From an uncultured Kordia sp. (GTDB lineage Bacteria > Bacteroidota > Bacteroidia > Flavobacteriales > Flavobacteriaceae), in the NCBI RefSeq assembly GCF_947489565.1, contig NZ_CANLEA010000010.1, forward strand, positions 124,001-188,000: a stretch of 64,000 nucleotides of DNA. Direction: 5' to 3'. The translations under genes were made by a program, and so were the position numbers. This document shows positions 45,435 to 56,500 of this stretch, in pieces. The notes under the pieces are model-generated. The model worked only from the letters and a program-made list of their open reading frames with translations. It was not told the DNA's origin and did no database searches. The stretch's first letter is position 1; each line of letters starts with the position of its first letter.

Positions 45435-46034
45435 ATGAAAGTGAAACACCTATTCCCAGTACTTACGTTATGTTTCTCGCTTTTTGCTAATGCACAAAAC
45501 GTAGCAAAAAATGCAAATTTGCCATTAAAAGAAGGCCCAATTAAAGAACAATTTGAGTTCATTCTTAAAAATTCTAATAAGTTTAAGAATTATAAAGTCG
45601 TAAAACGCGTTTGGATTGAGCAGTTACAAAGAAATGTAGCCGATTCTATCAATGCCATTCAAAAAGACTTAGCTACAGAAATAACCAAAGTAGCGACACA
45701 AAAAACGGAGATTGAAACCTTAAAGGCAGATTTAGCAACTACGAATCAAAACATAAAAGATTTAAATACCGAAAAAGACAGCATCTCATTGCTTGGTTTA
45801 CAATTGAGCAAAAGCAATTACCAATCCTTAATGTGGGGAATTATTGGAGTATTAGCAATTTTATGGTTGTTTTTCACCTACAAATTCAAAGCTAGTAATA
45901 CTATTACGAAAGAAGCAAACGCTAAATTAGCGGAAACTGAACACGAATTTGAAGAACACCGCAAACGTGCTTTGGAACGTGAACAACAAGTTCGTAGAAA
46001 GCTTCAGGATGAAATTAACAAGAATAAAAACTAA
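45435..46034 (+). CDS. Conserved exported coiled-coil membrane protein upstream of trmD
   Basis: 199 residues. The signal peptide ends LFANAQ. Then follow a helical part, a coiled coil ([20 protein letters not shown]), a transmembrane helix at about 132-150 ([17 protein letters not shown]) and a charged C-terminal coiled coil ([19 protein letters not shown]). The gene ends 11 bases before trmD, suggesting a shared transcript. Homologues in flavobacteria are sometimes mislabelled as tRNA methyltransferase from their neighbour. The function is unknown; an envelope or divisome scaffold is possible. Confidence 0.8.
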   Translation: MKVKHLFPVLTLCFSLFANAQNVAKNANLPLKEGPIKEQFEFILKNSNKFKNYKVVKRVWIEQLQRNVADSINAIQKDLATEITKVATQKTEIETLKADLATTNQNIKDLNTEKDSISLLGLQLSKSNYQSLMWGIIGVLAILWLFFTYKFKASNTITKEANAKLAETEHEFEEHRKRALEREQQVRRKLQDEINKNKN

Positions 46035-46045
46035 TTTTCTCAACC

Positions 46046-46723
46046 ATGCGTATTGACATCATTTCTGTAGTTCCTGATTTAATGAAAAGTCCTTTTGAAG
46101 CTTCAATCTTGAAAAGAGCTATTGATAAAGGTATTGTAGAAATACATTTTCACAACTTGCGCGATTATGCTACGGATAATTACAAATCTATTGATGATTA
46201 TCAGTTTGGTGGCGGCGCAGGAATGGTGATGATGGTCGGTCCGATAGATCGTTGTTTGTCTGACTTAAAATCGCAACGTGATTATGACGAAGTGATTTAC
46301 ATGACTCCAGATGGCAAAACGCTGAATCAAGGAATGGCGAATGAACTTTCATTAAAAGGAAACATTATTATTCTTTGCGGACATTATAAAGGTGTAGATC
46401 AACGTGTGCGCGATCATTTTATTACAAGAGAAATTTCTATTGGCGATTATGTACTTTCTGGAGGAGAATTGGGCGCGGCTGTATTGTGTGATTCTATCAT
46501 CAGATTAATTCCGGGTGTATTAGGAAATGAAACTTCTGCCTTGACCGATTCGTTTCAAGACAATTTACTAGCGCCTCCTGTATACACAAGACCGGCTAAG
46601 TATAACGATTGGGAAGTTCCGGAAGTCTTATTATCTGGAAACTTTCCAAAAATAGAAGCTTGGCGCGAAGAACAAGCGTATGAGCGTACGAAGAACTTAC
46701 GACCTGATTTGTTGGATGAATAG
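46046..46723 (+). CDS. trmD: tRNA (guanine-N1)-methyltransferase TrmD
   Basis: 225 residues. The motifs [32 protein letters not shown] and GEYVLSGGE-like [15 protein letters not shown] are the SPOUT-fold TrmD signatures. It methylates G37 of tRNA. Neighbours (rplS next) match the classical trmD-rplS order. A 7-base tandem repeat begins eight bases after the stop. Confidence 0.97.
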   Translation: MRIDIISVVPDLMKSPFEASILKRAIDKGIVEIHFHNLRDYATDNYKSIDDYQFGGGAGMVMMVGPIDRCLSDLKSQRDYDEVIYMTPDGKTLNQGMANELSLKGNIIILCGHYKGVDQRVRDHFITREISIGDYVLSGGELGAAVLCDSIIRLIPGVLGNETSALTDSFQDNLLAPPVYTRPAKYNDWEVPEVLLSGNFPKIEAWREEQAYERTKNLRPDLLDE

Positions 46724-46731
46724 ATTGACTT

Positions 46732-46780
46732 GGGTCTTGGGTCTTGGGTCTTGGGTCTTGGGTCTTGGGTCTTGGGTCTT
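46732..46780. repeat. Tandem repeat, 7-base unit GGGTCTT x7
   Basis: Seven perfect copies between trmD and rplS. It lies upstream of the rplS promoter. Confidence 0.93.
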
Positions 46781-46839
46781 GGAAAATATATTTTTCAATT
46801 TAAAATTTAGCATTCAACATTTATAATTTCAAAAAAACA

Positions 46840-46869
46840 TTTGACATTCAAAAAAAATACTTATTTTTG
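46840..46869 (+). promoter_or_regulatory. Bacteroidota-type promoter of rplS
   Basis: A TTTG -33 motif at 46840-46843 and a TATTTTTG (TAnnTTTG) -7 motif at 46862-46869 are 18 bases apart, matching the flavobacterial sigma consensus. Transcription would start about six bases further on, leaving a leader of about 65 bases before rplS. Confidence 0.75.
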
Positions 46870-46942
46870 CACTCAATTTTGGATCAACCTCTGGCGATGG
46901 ACGCGAATGTTGGTTTGAATCAATTTCTATAAAAAGTTTAAA
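46870..46942 (+). promoter_or_regulatory. 5' leader of rplS, possible L19 autoregulatory element
   Basis: The 73-base leader contains CTCTGGCGATGGACGCGAATG, a GC-richer stretch in AT-rich surroundings that could fold. An L19 leader motif has been proposed in flavobacteria, as I recall, but I cannot verify a match. Confidence 0.35.
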
Positions 46943-47296
46943 ATGGAAGCTTTAATTAAATTTGTACAAGACGAATTTGTAACAAGAAAAGAATTTCCTG
47001 AATTCGCAGCAGGAGATACTATCACAGTTTATTATGAAATCCGAGAAGGAGAAAAAACACGTACACAGTTCTTTAGAGGAGTTGTAATTCAACGTAGAGG
47101 TTCTGGTTCTTCTGAAACATTTACGATCAGAAAAATGTCTGGAACAGTTGGAGTTGAACGTATTTTCCCTGTAAATTTACCAGCACTTCAAAGAATTGAA
47201 GTTAACAAAAGAGGTAAAGTACGTAGAGCACGTATCTTCTACTTTAGAGGTCTTACTGGTAAGAAAGCTAGAATTAAAGAGAGAAGATTCAAATAA
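46943..47296 (+). CDS. rplS: 50S ribosomal protein L19
   Basis: 117 residues. FAAGDTITVYYEIREGEKTR and TIRKMSGTVGVERIFPV are L19 signatures, and the C-terminus is Arg/Lys-rich (KKARIKERRFK). Located at the 30S-50S interface. It has its own promoter despite following trmD. The terminator is at 47318-47349. Confidence 0.97.
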   Translation: MEALIKFVQDEFVTRKEFPEFAAGDTITVYYEIREGEKTRTQFFRGVVIQRRGSGSSETFTIRKMSGTVGVERIFPVNLPALQRIEVNKRGKVRRARIFYFRGLTGKKARIKERRFK

Positions 47297-47317
47297 AATC
47301 TCTCAAAAATATACCTT

Positions 47318-47349
47318 AAAAAAGTCTTGCAAATTTGCAGGACTTTTTT
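47318..47349 (+). terminator. Rho-independent terminator after rplS
   Basis: AAAAAAGTC paired with GACTTTTTT, the inner TTGCAAATTTGCA arms extending the stem. 22 bases past the stop. Confidence 0.88.
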
Positions 47350-47464
47350 CGTTATAAACAATTGTTAATAACCTCGGTTTATATCTTGTTGATTTCTAAT
47401 TTGTTATATTTCTTGCTTTTTCAAAAACTTATACTACATTTATAAAAGAATTAACAAAGAAACA

Positions 47465-47880
47465 ATGCAAATTGACTTTTTGTGAATTCTAAAGAACGTT
47501 CTAACCGTTGTTATTTTAATAGGTTTTCTGGAAATAATTTTTTGGGTACAAACAATTATCAAAGAAAATGGAATTCCATTTCTAGTATAGCTTGCTATAA
47601 CGGACTCAAGGAATTACGCCGAAATTTATTGGTATTGCTAAGATGCGAATAAAGTGTTATATGATCCTACCTTCTGCAAAGAACTAAAAATCATGTAAAA
47701 GGACAAATCACGAAAGTCGATCTGTACAAGTAGGTATATTAAAAAACAGCAGAAATAAGTTTCAAATAGGTAAAATGCCAATAACGACGAAGCTTATTTC
47801 AAAAACTGAAGTGTTGTGTTACATAATGAATTAGCTGAGAAATTAGCGACACATTTGCTAAAACACATTTCAAGAAAGCC
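47465..47880 (+). pseudogene. Decayed gene encoding a former membrane-anchored protein
   Basis: From ATG 47465 one frame reads MQIDFL, stop, ILKNVLTVVILIGFLEIIFWV, then GIPFLV, stop, LAITDSRNYAEIYWY and DANKVLYDPTFCKELKI. Protein-like composition with a membrane helix continues through at least four stop codons. Later pieces (KGQITKVDLYK and NELAEKLATHLLKHI) lie in shifted or the same frame, indicating frameshifts. The intact ancestor was probably about 130 residues with an N-terminal membrane anchor. I do not recognise the family. Confidence 0.5.
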
Positions 47881-47985
47881 ATGTCAAGGTAAGAAATTAC
47901 AATGATATGGCTTTTGTATTTATTAAATATACATTAACTTCTCATACTAGGTTAGTTATCATTACCTAAATATCCCATCATTTTG

Positions 47986-47993
47986 TATATTTG
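47986..47993 (+). promoter_or_regulatory. Candidate -7 promoter motif upstream of icd
   Basis: TATATTTG matches TAnnTTTG exactly. No clear TTTG -33 box is present at the expected 17-19 bases upstream. The IDH start codon is 53 bases downstream. Confidence 0.45.
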
Positions 47994-48003
47994 CCTTTCG
48001 TAA

Positions 48004-50274
<2,271 letters not shown>

Positions 50275-50293
50275 TTAAAGAATCATATAAAAT

Positions 50294-50330
50294 AAAAAAG
50301 CTCCTTATCGTATGATGAGGAGCTTTTTTT
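50294..50330 (+). terminator. Rho-independent terminator after icd
   Basis: AAAAAGCTCCT and AGGAGCTTTTT form the stem; seven T follow. 20 bases past the stop codon. Confidence 0.9.
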
Positions 50331-50387
50331 ATGTAGCATGTCTTCTAGTTTTAGATCTGCAGTAATTTTATTTTCTAAACTAATTAT

Positions 50388-50417
50388 AAAGGCCACCTCA
50401 AATTGAGATGGCCTTTT
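50388..50417 (-). terminator. Hairpin between icd and the giant repeat gene
   Basis: AAAGGCCA-C-CTCA with TGAG-A-TGGCCTTT is a strong stem. The T-run is short on both strands, so the direction is uncertain; it may terminate the convergent giant repeat gene, whose stop is 120 bases away. Confidence 0.5.
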
Positions 50418-50456
50418 GGGTAATTAGTCGCCAAGATTATCGAATTACCCCTTTTT
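50418..50456 (+). terminator. Second hairpin with T-run in the icd/giant-gene gap
   Basis: GGGTAATT (50418-50425) pairs perfectly with AATTACCC (50443-50450) and is followed by TTTTT at 50452-50456. No plus-strand gene lies immediately upstream after icd's own terminator, so it could end a small transcript or serve the opposite strand. Confidence 0.5.
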
Positions 50457-50540
50457 AACCTTACTAAATTATGTATGATTAGGCTTAATCAATTTCTGAT
50501 GTAGTAGGCATTTTTTATTTTATAAATTCTATTCTGAAAA

Positions 50541-53500
50541 TCAATTTAGTGATGACGGTAATTGTTCTTGTATTTGATACGTACTAAAGTTTAAAAAGTT
50601 TCCTGGATGTGCTAATACATTTTGTAAGATAAATGGAGTATCTGGAGCTACTCCGCTGTATTGCGCATTTCCATTCATGTTGACATCATTTACATTATAT
50701 CCTACTACAGCATAGGTTGGGAAATTTAAAAAGTTTCCAGGATCGTTTAATATCACTGATAATATAGCAGGTGTATCTGGATTCGTTCCTGAGTATTGTA
50801 TGATCGCATCTCCATTTACATTTCCTGCCCACATTGCATTTGCTCCGCTCGGTATCCCAAAATTTGTTTGTGCATTAGATCCAAAAGTACTGGCGGCAGG
50901 ATTGGTAAAATCTATAAATGTTACTGAACTGCGTAATGCAATTGCCGCATTGCTCATAACACCTAAGTGATTGCGGTGTCTTATTACAATATAGTAATTA
51001 CCTGAGGCTATATTAAAAGCTACTGGTGAAGTTCCATCCAGATCTGTAATATCTCCATCTCGTTGTAGTAATGCTGATTTTCCAGCTACGACTAGATCAA
51101 TATTTGCTTCACTTCTTACTTCTACCCATACCCAATCTACAATGGCATCGACTCCAGTTGTATTAAATACAGCAGCATCGACTGTCGCAGTATCAGCATA
51201 TGGAGATGTTGTAGGAATGATTCCTGCTACACGTAAATCGTCACGCATGAGCATTTCTTCTCCTACATTAGGATTTAATGCAGCTCCTTGTAAAAATACG
51301 CTTGGACGTACAGTGACAGCTCCAAGAAGCTCAGAACTTAATATGACATCATTTCCATCTCCTTGATCATAGTATATATACCAAATACTTCCATTACTAG
51401 AAATTGAAGCTCCATTTGGCAAACCATTGAATGTTCCATTAACTGGATCTGTGCCATCATTATCTATTATGATCAGTGTGTTTGCGTTTTCAGGTGAAAA
51501 ATTCGTTTCATCATCCAATTCTAATGTAGTATTTGATATGATTACTGCACCATTTACTTGTACCTGATCATAATCGGTTCCTGCAGTATCAAAGCCACCT
51601 ACTTGTATTTTTAACGTATCATCAGATCCCATGATAAAGTTTCCATCAATTTTTACTTGCCCTGAAGATTCTCCTGGACTCAGAATTCCATTAAAGGTTG
51701 TATTAGCAGCACTAATTGTTGACATTACTGGAACTCCATTGCTTGTATTGATAGCTCCTGTATTTGCAGTAATATTCACATCTCCACCAGTTTGCACCTG
51801 TATATTTGTAGACACTAATCGTATAGCTTGCGTATTTGCATTTGAACTCGTTCCTTGCAAAGAAATATTTCCTGTATTGCTTTCTATTCTGGAAGATTCT
51901 CCCAAATTTATACCTCGGTAATCAGCATTTCCATTATCTATACCGTTTCCAGTAACCGTAATATTTCCTGTATCTGTTGTTACACGACTATCATCTCGCA
52001 TCCAGAAACCATTTATTGGAGTATCTGTAAAAGCATTTACATATATGGTTCCATCCATAAGAATAGTACCAGAACCTATAGCTTCTACACGTCCGTTTTG
52101 CATATATATTCCTCCCGAATTACTCCCTGGAAGTGCTTCTGTTCCTGCAATCATAGATATATTTCCGCCGTTTGACTGAATGATTCCTGCTATGGTAGTT
52201 GTACTTTTGGTAAACGTAGTAATTGATCCAGTAGTAATGATACTTCCTGTACTATCTACAGTAAGTTTCCCTGAGTTTATGTTTATATTACCATTCGTAA
52301 TATTTGTTGCATTGGTATCAAATCGAACATCGTCATCTTCTGTTGCATTGATCGTTAAATCTGCATCAAATCCAGTAGCAAAACCTTGCATAACCATTGT
52401 ATTATCTCCCGAACCTATATTGCTTATTGTTAAAGAATTTAGTGGATTTTTGTAATCTATTGTAGTAGATTCAAAGACATCCATTTGATTCGCTAAAGTT
52501 CCTCCACTTCTTAGTACGATATAATCATCCAAATCTAAATGGAAATTTTTATCATTGGTTTCTAAATTATCCGTAAGTGTCTGAGTTAATTCTTCATACG
52601 TTATCGTACTATTTCCAGGAATATCAATTGCTCCTCTGTGAGTCCCTGTTAACGTATGTACCATGTTAGCATAGGTATTTGCTCCCGATAGCGCTAATCC
52701 ATTATTTTCAGTTCCTCCATCATAGTGAATTTCATCTGTAAAATTACCTCCATTTAGGTTTATGCTTAAATGATCATCACCAAACTGAGTATTAATATCT
52801 ATGACTCCGGTCACTGCATCTATAGGGATTAACACATCATTATTATCTTGAATTACTCCTGGTCCTGCAATTATAGGCTTTACAGCGTCGCTCATACGAT
52901 AATTTACTCCTTCCACAATAATTGTGAGATTATCATTTAAAGAATAAGGATCTAAAAAGACAAGATTCCCTGAACCATCTATGCGTATATTTGGTGGCGT
53001 TGTACTTAATAAAACATCATTGGTGCCAGCTAGATTGTAATAAATATACCAAGTTTTTGCATTTCCAGCAATGGCAGATCCGTTAGGCAATCCATTGAAT
53101 GTTCCAACAATCGGATCATCTGCATCATTATTAATTATGATTAGATTTTCTGGACTCGAAAAACTACCTGAACTATCTACTAAATTCAGTGCCACGCCAT
53201 TTAGATTTACCGCTCCATTTACTTGTACTTGATCGTACTCAGTTCCCGGATTGTCAAAACCACTTACCTCAATTTCCAATGTATCATCGGATGTCATTGT
53301 AAGATTTCCGTCTATAATTAAATGTCCTGGTGATTGTCCTGGTGCTAATTTTCCATTAATAATTGTATTCGTACCTGTCAATTGTGCTTGTAAGGCTACT
53401 CCATTTGGTGTATTGATTTCACCTGTATTCCCTGTCATTGTAATGACTCCTCCAGATTGAATTTGCGCATTTGAAGAAATTATATCTATTGACGGATCAT

Positions 53501-56500
53501 TGGCAGTTGGACTTGTTCCTGTAAGGGAAATATTTCCTGTACCTGTGGTGTTTATTGTTCCATCTAGAATGATTCCAATTTGATCAGATCCATCAGTATC
53601 TGTAGCTGTTCCAGTGATTGCTACATCTCCATTTTCAGCGCTAATCGTAGTGTTCATTTGAATTTCAACACCGTAATTTGAATTTACTCCTTCGCCACCT
53701 GTTCCTTGAATTGTGATGGTTCCAGTTCCCATTGTTTCAATATAGGTACCGTCAAACATTAAAATTCCTTTATTATCATCTCCTATACTATTCCCAGCTG
53801 TACCAACAATATTGATGTTTCCAGAATTACTTTGAATGTTTGTTCCAATGGACATATTAATTCCTCTATTAGAATTACTCCCTATAGTAGCTCCTATTCC
53901 TATTAAGTTAATATCTCCTGTATCTGTTAAGATATCTGTTCCAAATAATGTCATTCCACTTGTAAAAGTAAAGGGGCTATCAAGAAAAGCCGTACCAGCA
54001 ATCGTAATAGTTCCGGCTCCTATAGTTTGAATTGTAGCATTAAAAATTTCTATGCCTGCAAAGTTGGAATTAATAGGTTGTGTTCCTCCGTTAAGCGTAA
54101 TATTTTGTCCTCCAGAAGATATAATATCTCCTTGATCTACATATAAAGTGTTTAGACTTGTTAGTGAAATTGAACCTGCTGTAGATACGTCTGTTCTCAC
54201 TAAAACAACTCTCGCTACTGCGATAAGATCTCCCGTTCCTAGATCAATCGGATTCGTTGTATTAAATCCAAACCTTACAATGTCTTGCAATCTATTAATG
54301 GTCAAATCTGCAGTAAATCCAGTAGCAAATCCGTTGATGAATACAAATCCTTCGCCTGCACCTGATCCGTTTATAACTAGGGTATTATTAGGATTTACAT
54401 ATCCTATTGTTACAAGTCCATCTACTGTTACCTGATTTCCTAGACTGCCTGTAGGTTCAAATTGTATACTATTACTGGAATTTAGTGTAAAAGCTCGTTC
54501 GTCAGCAGTTATATTATCTTCAATTGTTTCTGTTGATGCTGTGTATGTAATGACATTGTTCCCTGTAATTGCTACCGTTCCTGCTCCATTGCTATTTACT
54601 GTATGTGTGATGGTATCTAGTGTTGCATTTGATGATATTGCGATTCCATCTGTATCATCTCCACCATCAAAATTGATATCTTTTGTAAAAAGACCTCCAT
54701 TCATATTAATATTCAACTGATCATTTCCATTTCCTGTATTGATATTGATCGCTCCTGCCACAGAAGCAATTGAAACCAACACATCATCACCATCTTGTAC
54801 TGCTCCTTGTCCTGCCATAACAGGATTGTTTGCATCACTCAAACGATAATTAGCACCGTCAATCACAATGGTTATATCATTATTTTCAGCCGCTATTCCT
54901 GTAAATACCATGTTTCCTGCATCTACAAATACATTTGGGGCTACTTCTGATCTCAAAACTACATCATTACCATCACCTCGGTTATAAAATATATTCCAGT
55001 TTTTCCCATTGTTTCCTGTTATTGTGGCTCCTTCAGACAATCCATTAAATGTTCCAACGATTGGATCGGTTCCATCATTATCAATAATGGTCAATGCAAT
55101 TACGTCTTGGGGGAAATCTCCACTTTGATCTACAAAATTGAAGTTTGCATTATTTAAATTTACCGATCCAATTACTTGTACTTGATCATAATCAGTTCCT
55201 ACATTATTAAAATCGTTTACTTCTATTTCTAAAGTATCATCTGATGCCATGGTTAAATTTCCATTGATGATGAGTTGCCCAGGAGATTGTCCCGGTGCTA
55301 ATTCCCCATTAATGATCGTATTGATTCCACTTAATTGTGCTTGCGAAGCTATTCCATTAGAAGTATTAATTTCACCTGTATTCCCAGTCATTGTGATTAT
55401 TCCTCCTGATTGAATTTGGGCATTCTCAGCAATTATATCTATTGCTGGATTATTGGCTGTTGCGCCAGTTCCCGTAAGGGAAATATTTCCTGTGCCGGAA
55501 GTATTTATTGCTCCGTTCATTAGTATTCCAATTTGATCAATCCCATCAGTATCTATAGCTGTTCCTGTGATTGAAATATCTCCATTTTCAGCATTGATCG
55601 TAGTATTCATCTGAATTTCAACACCGTAATTCGAGTTTAATCCTGCACCTCCTGTTCCTTCAATCGTGATTGTTCCAGCTCCCATTGTTTGAATATTGGT
55701 ACCATCAAACATAAAAATTCCTTTATTGGCATTTCCTAGGCTACTCCCTGCTGTACCAACAATATTGATGTTTCCAGAGTTACTTTGGATGTTTGTCGTA
55801 TTGAATATGTTTATTCCAATATTAGAATGATTGGCTATCCCAGCTCCAAATCCCATTATACCAATATCTCCTGTATCTGTTAAGAAATTTGCTTCAAATA
55901 GTGTCATTCCACTTTGGACAGCGAAGGGATTACTAATAGAAGCTGTTCCAACAAGCGTAATGGTTCCTGCTCCTGTAGTTTGTACTGTGGATTGAAAAAT
56001 TTCCAAGCCTGTAAAAGTGGTACCATTAGTAGGTTGTGTTCCTCCAATAAGACTAATATTTTGTCCTCCAGTAGCTATAATATTTCCTCCTTCTACATAT
56101 AAACTGTCTAGACTTACTAATGAAATTAAACCTGCTGTCGATATATTTGTTCTTACCAAAACGACTTTTGATACTACTGTAAGATTTCCAGCTCCTAGAT
56201 CAATCGGATTCGTAGTATTAAAACCAAATCTCACAATATCTTGCGATCTATTAATTGTCAAATCTGCTGTAAATCCAGCAGCAAATCCGTTGATTGCTAA
56301 GAATCCTTGACCTGTACCAGATCCGTTTATAGTTAACGTACTATTGGGATTTGTATACGCTATTGTTACAAGTCCATTTAGTGTTACTTGATTCCCTAAA
56401 CTACCAGTAGGTTCAAATACTATATCATTATTGGAGTTTACTGTAAAAATTCGATCGTCAATAGTTAGATTGTCTTCGACTGTTTCTGTTGATGCTGTAT

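Noticed and set aside
50490-50515. Short minus-strand ORF of 8 codons (MPTTSEID) after the giant gene
   Set aside because: Too short to support as a gene.
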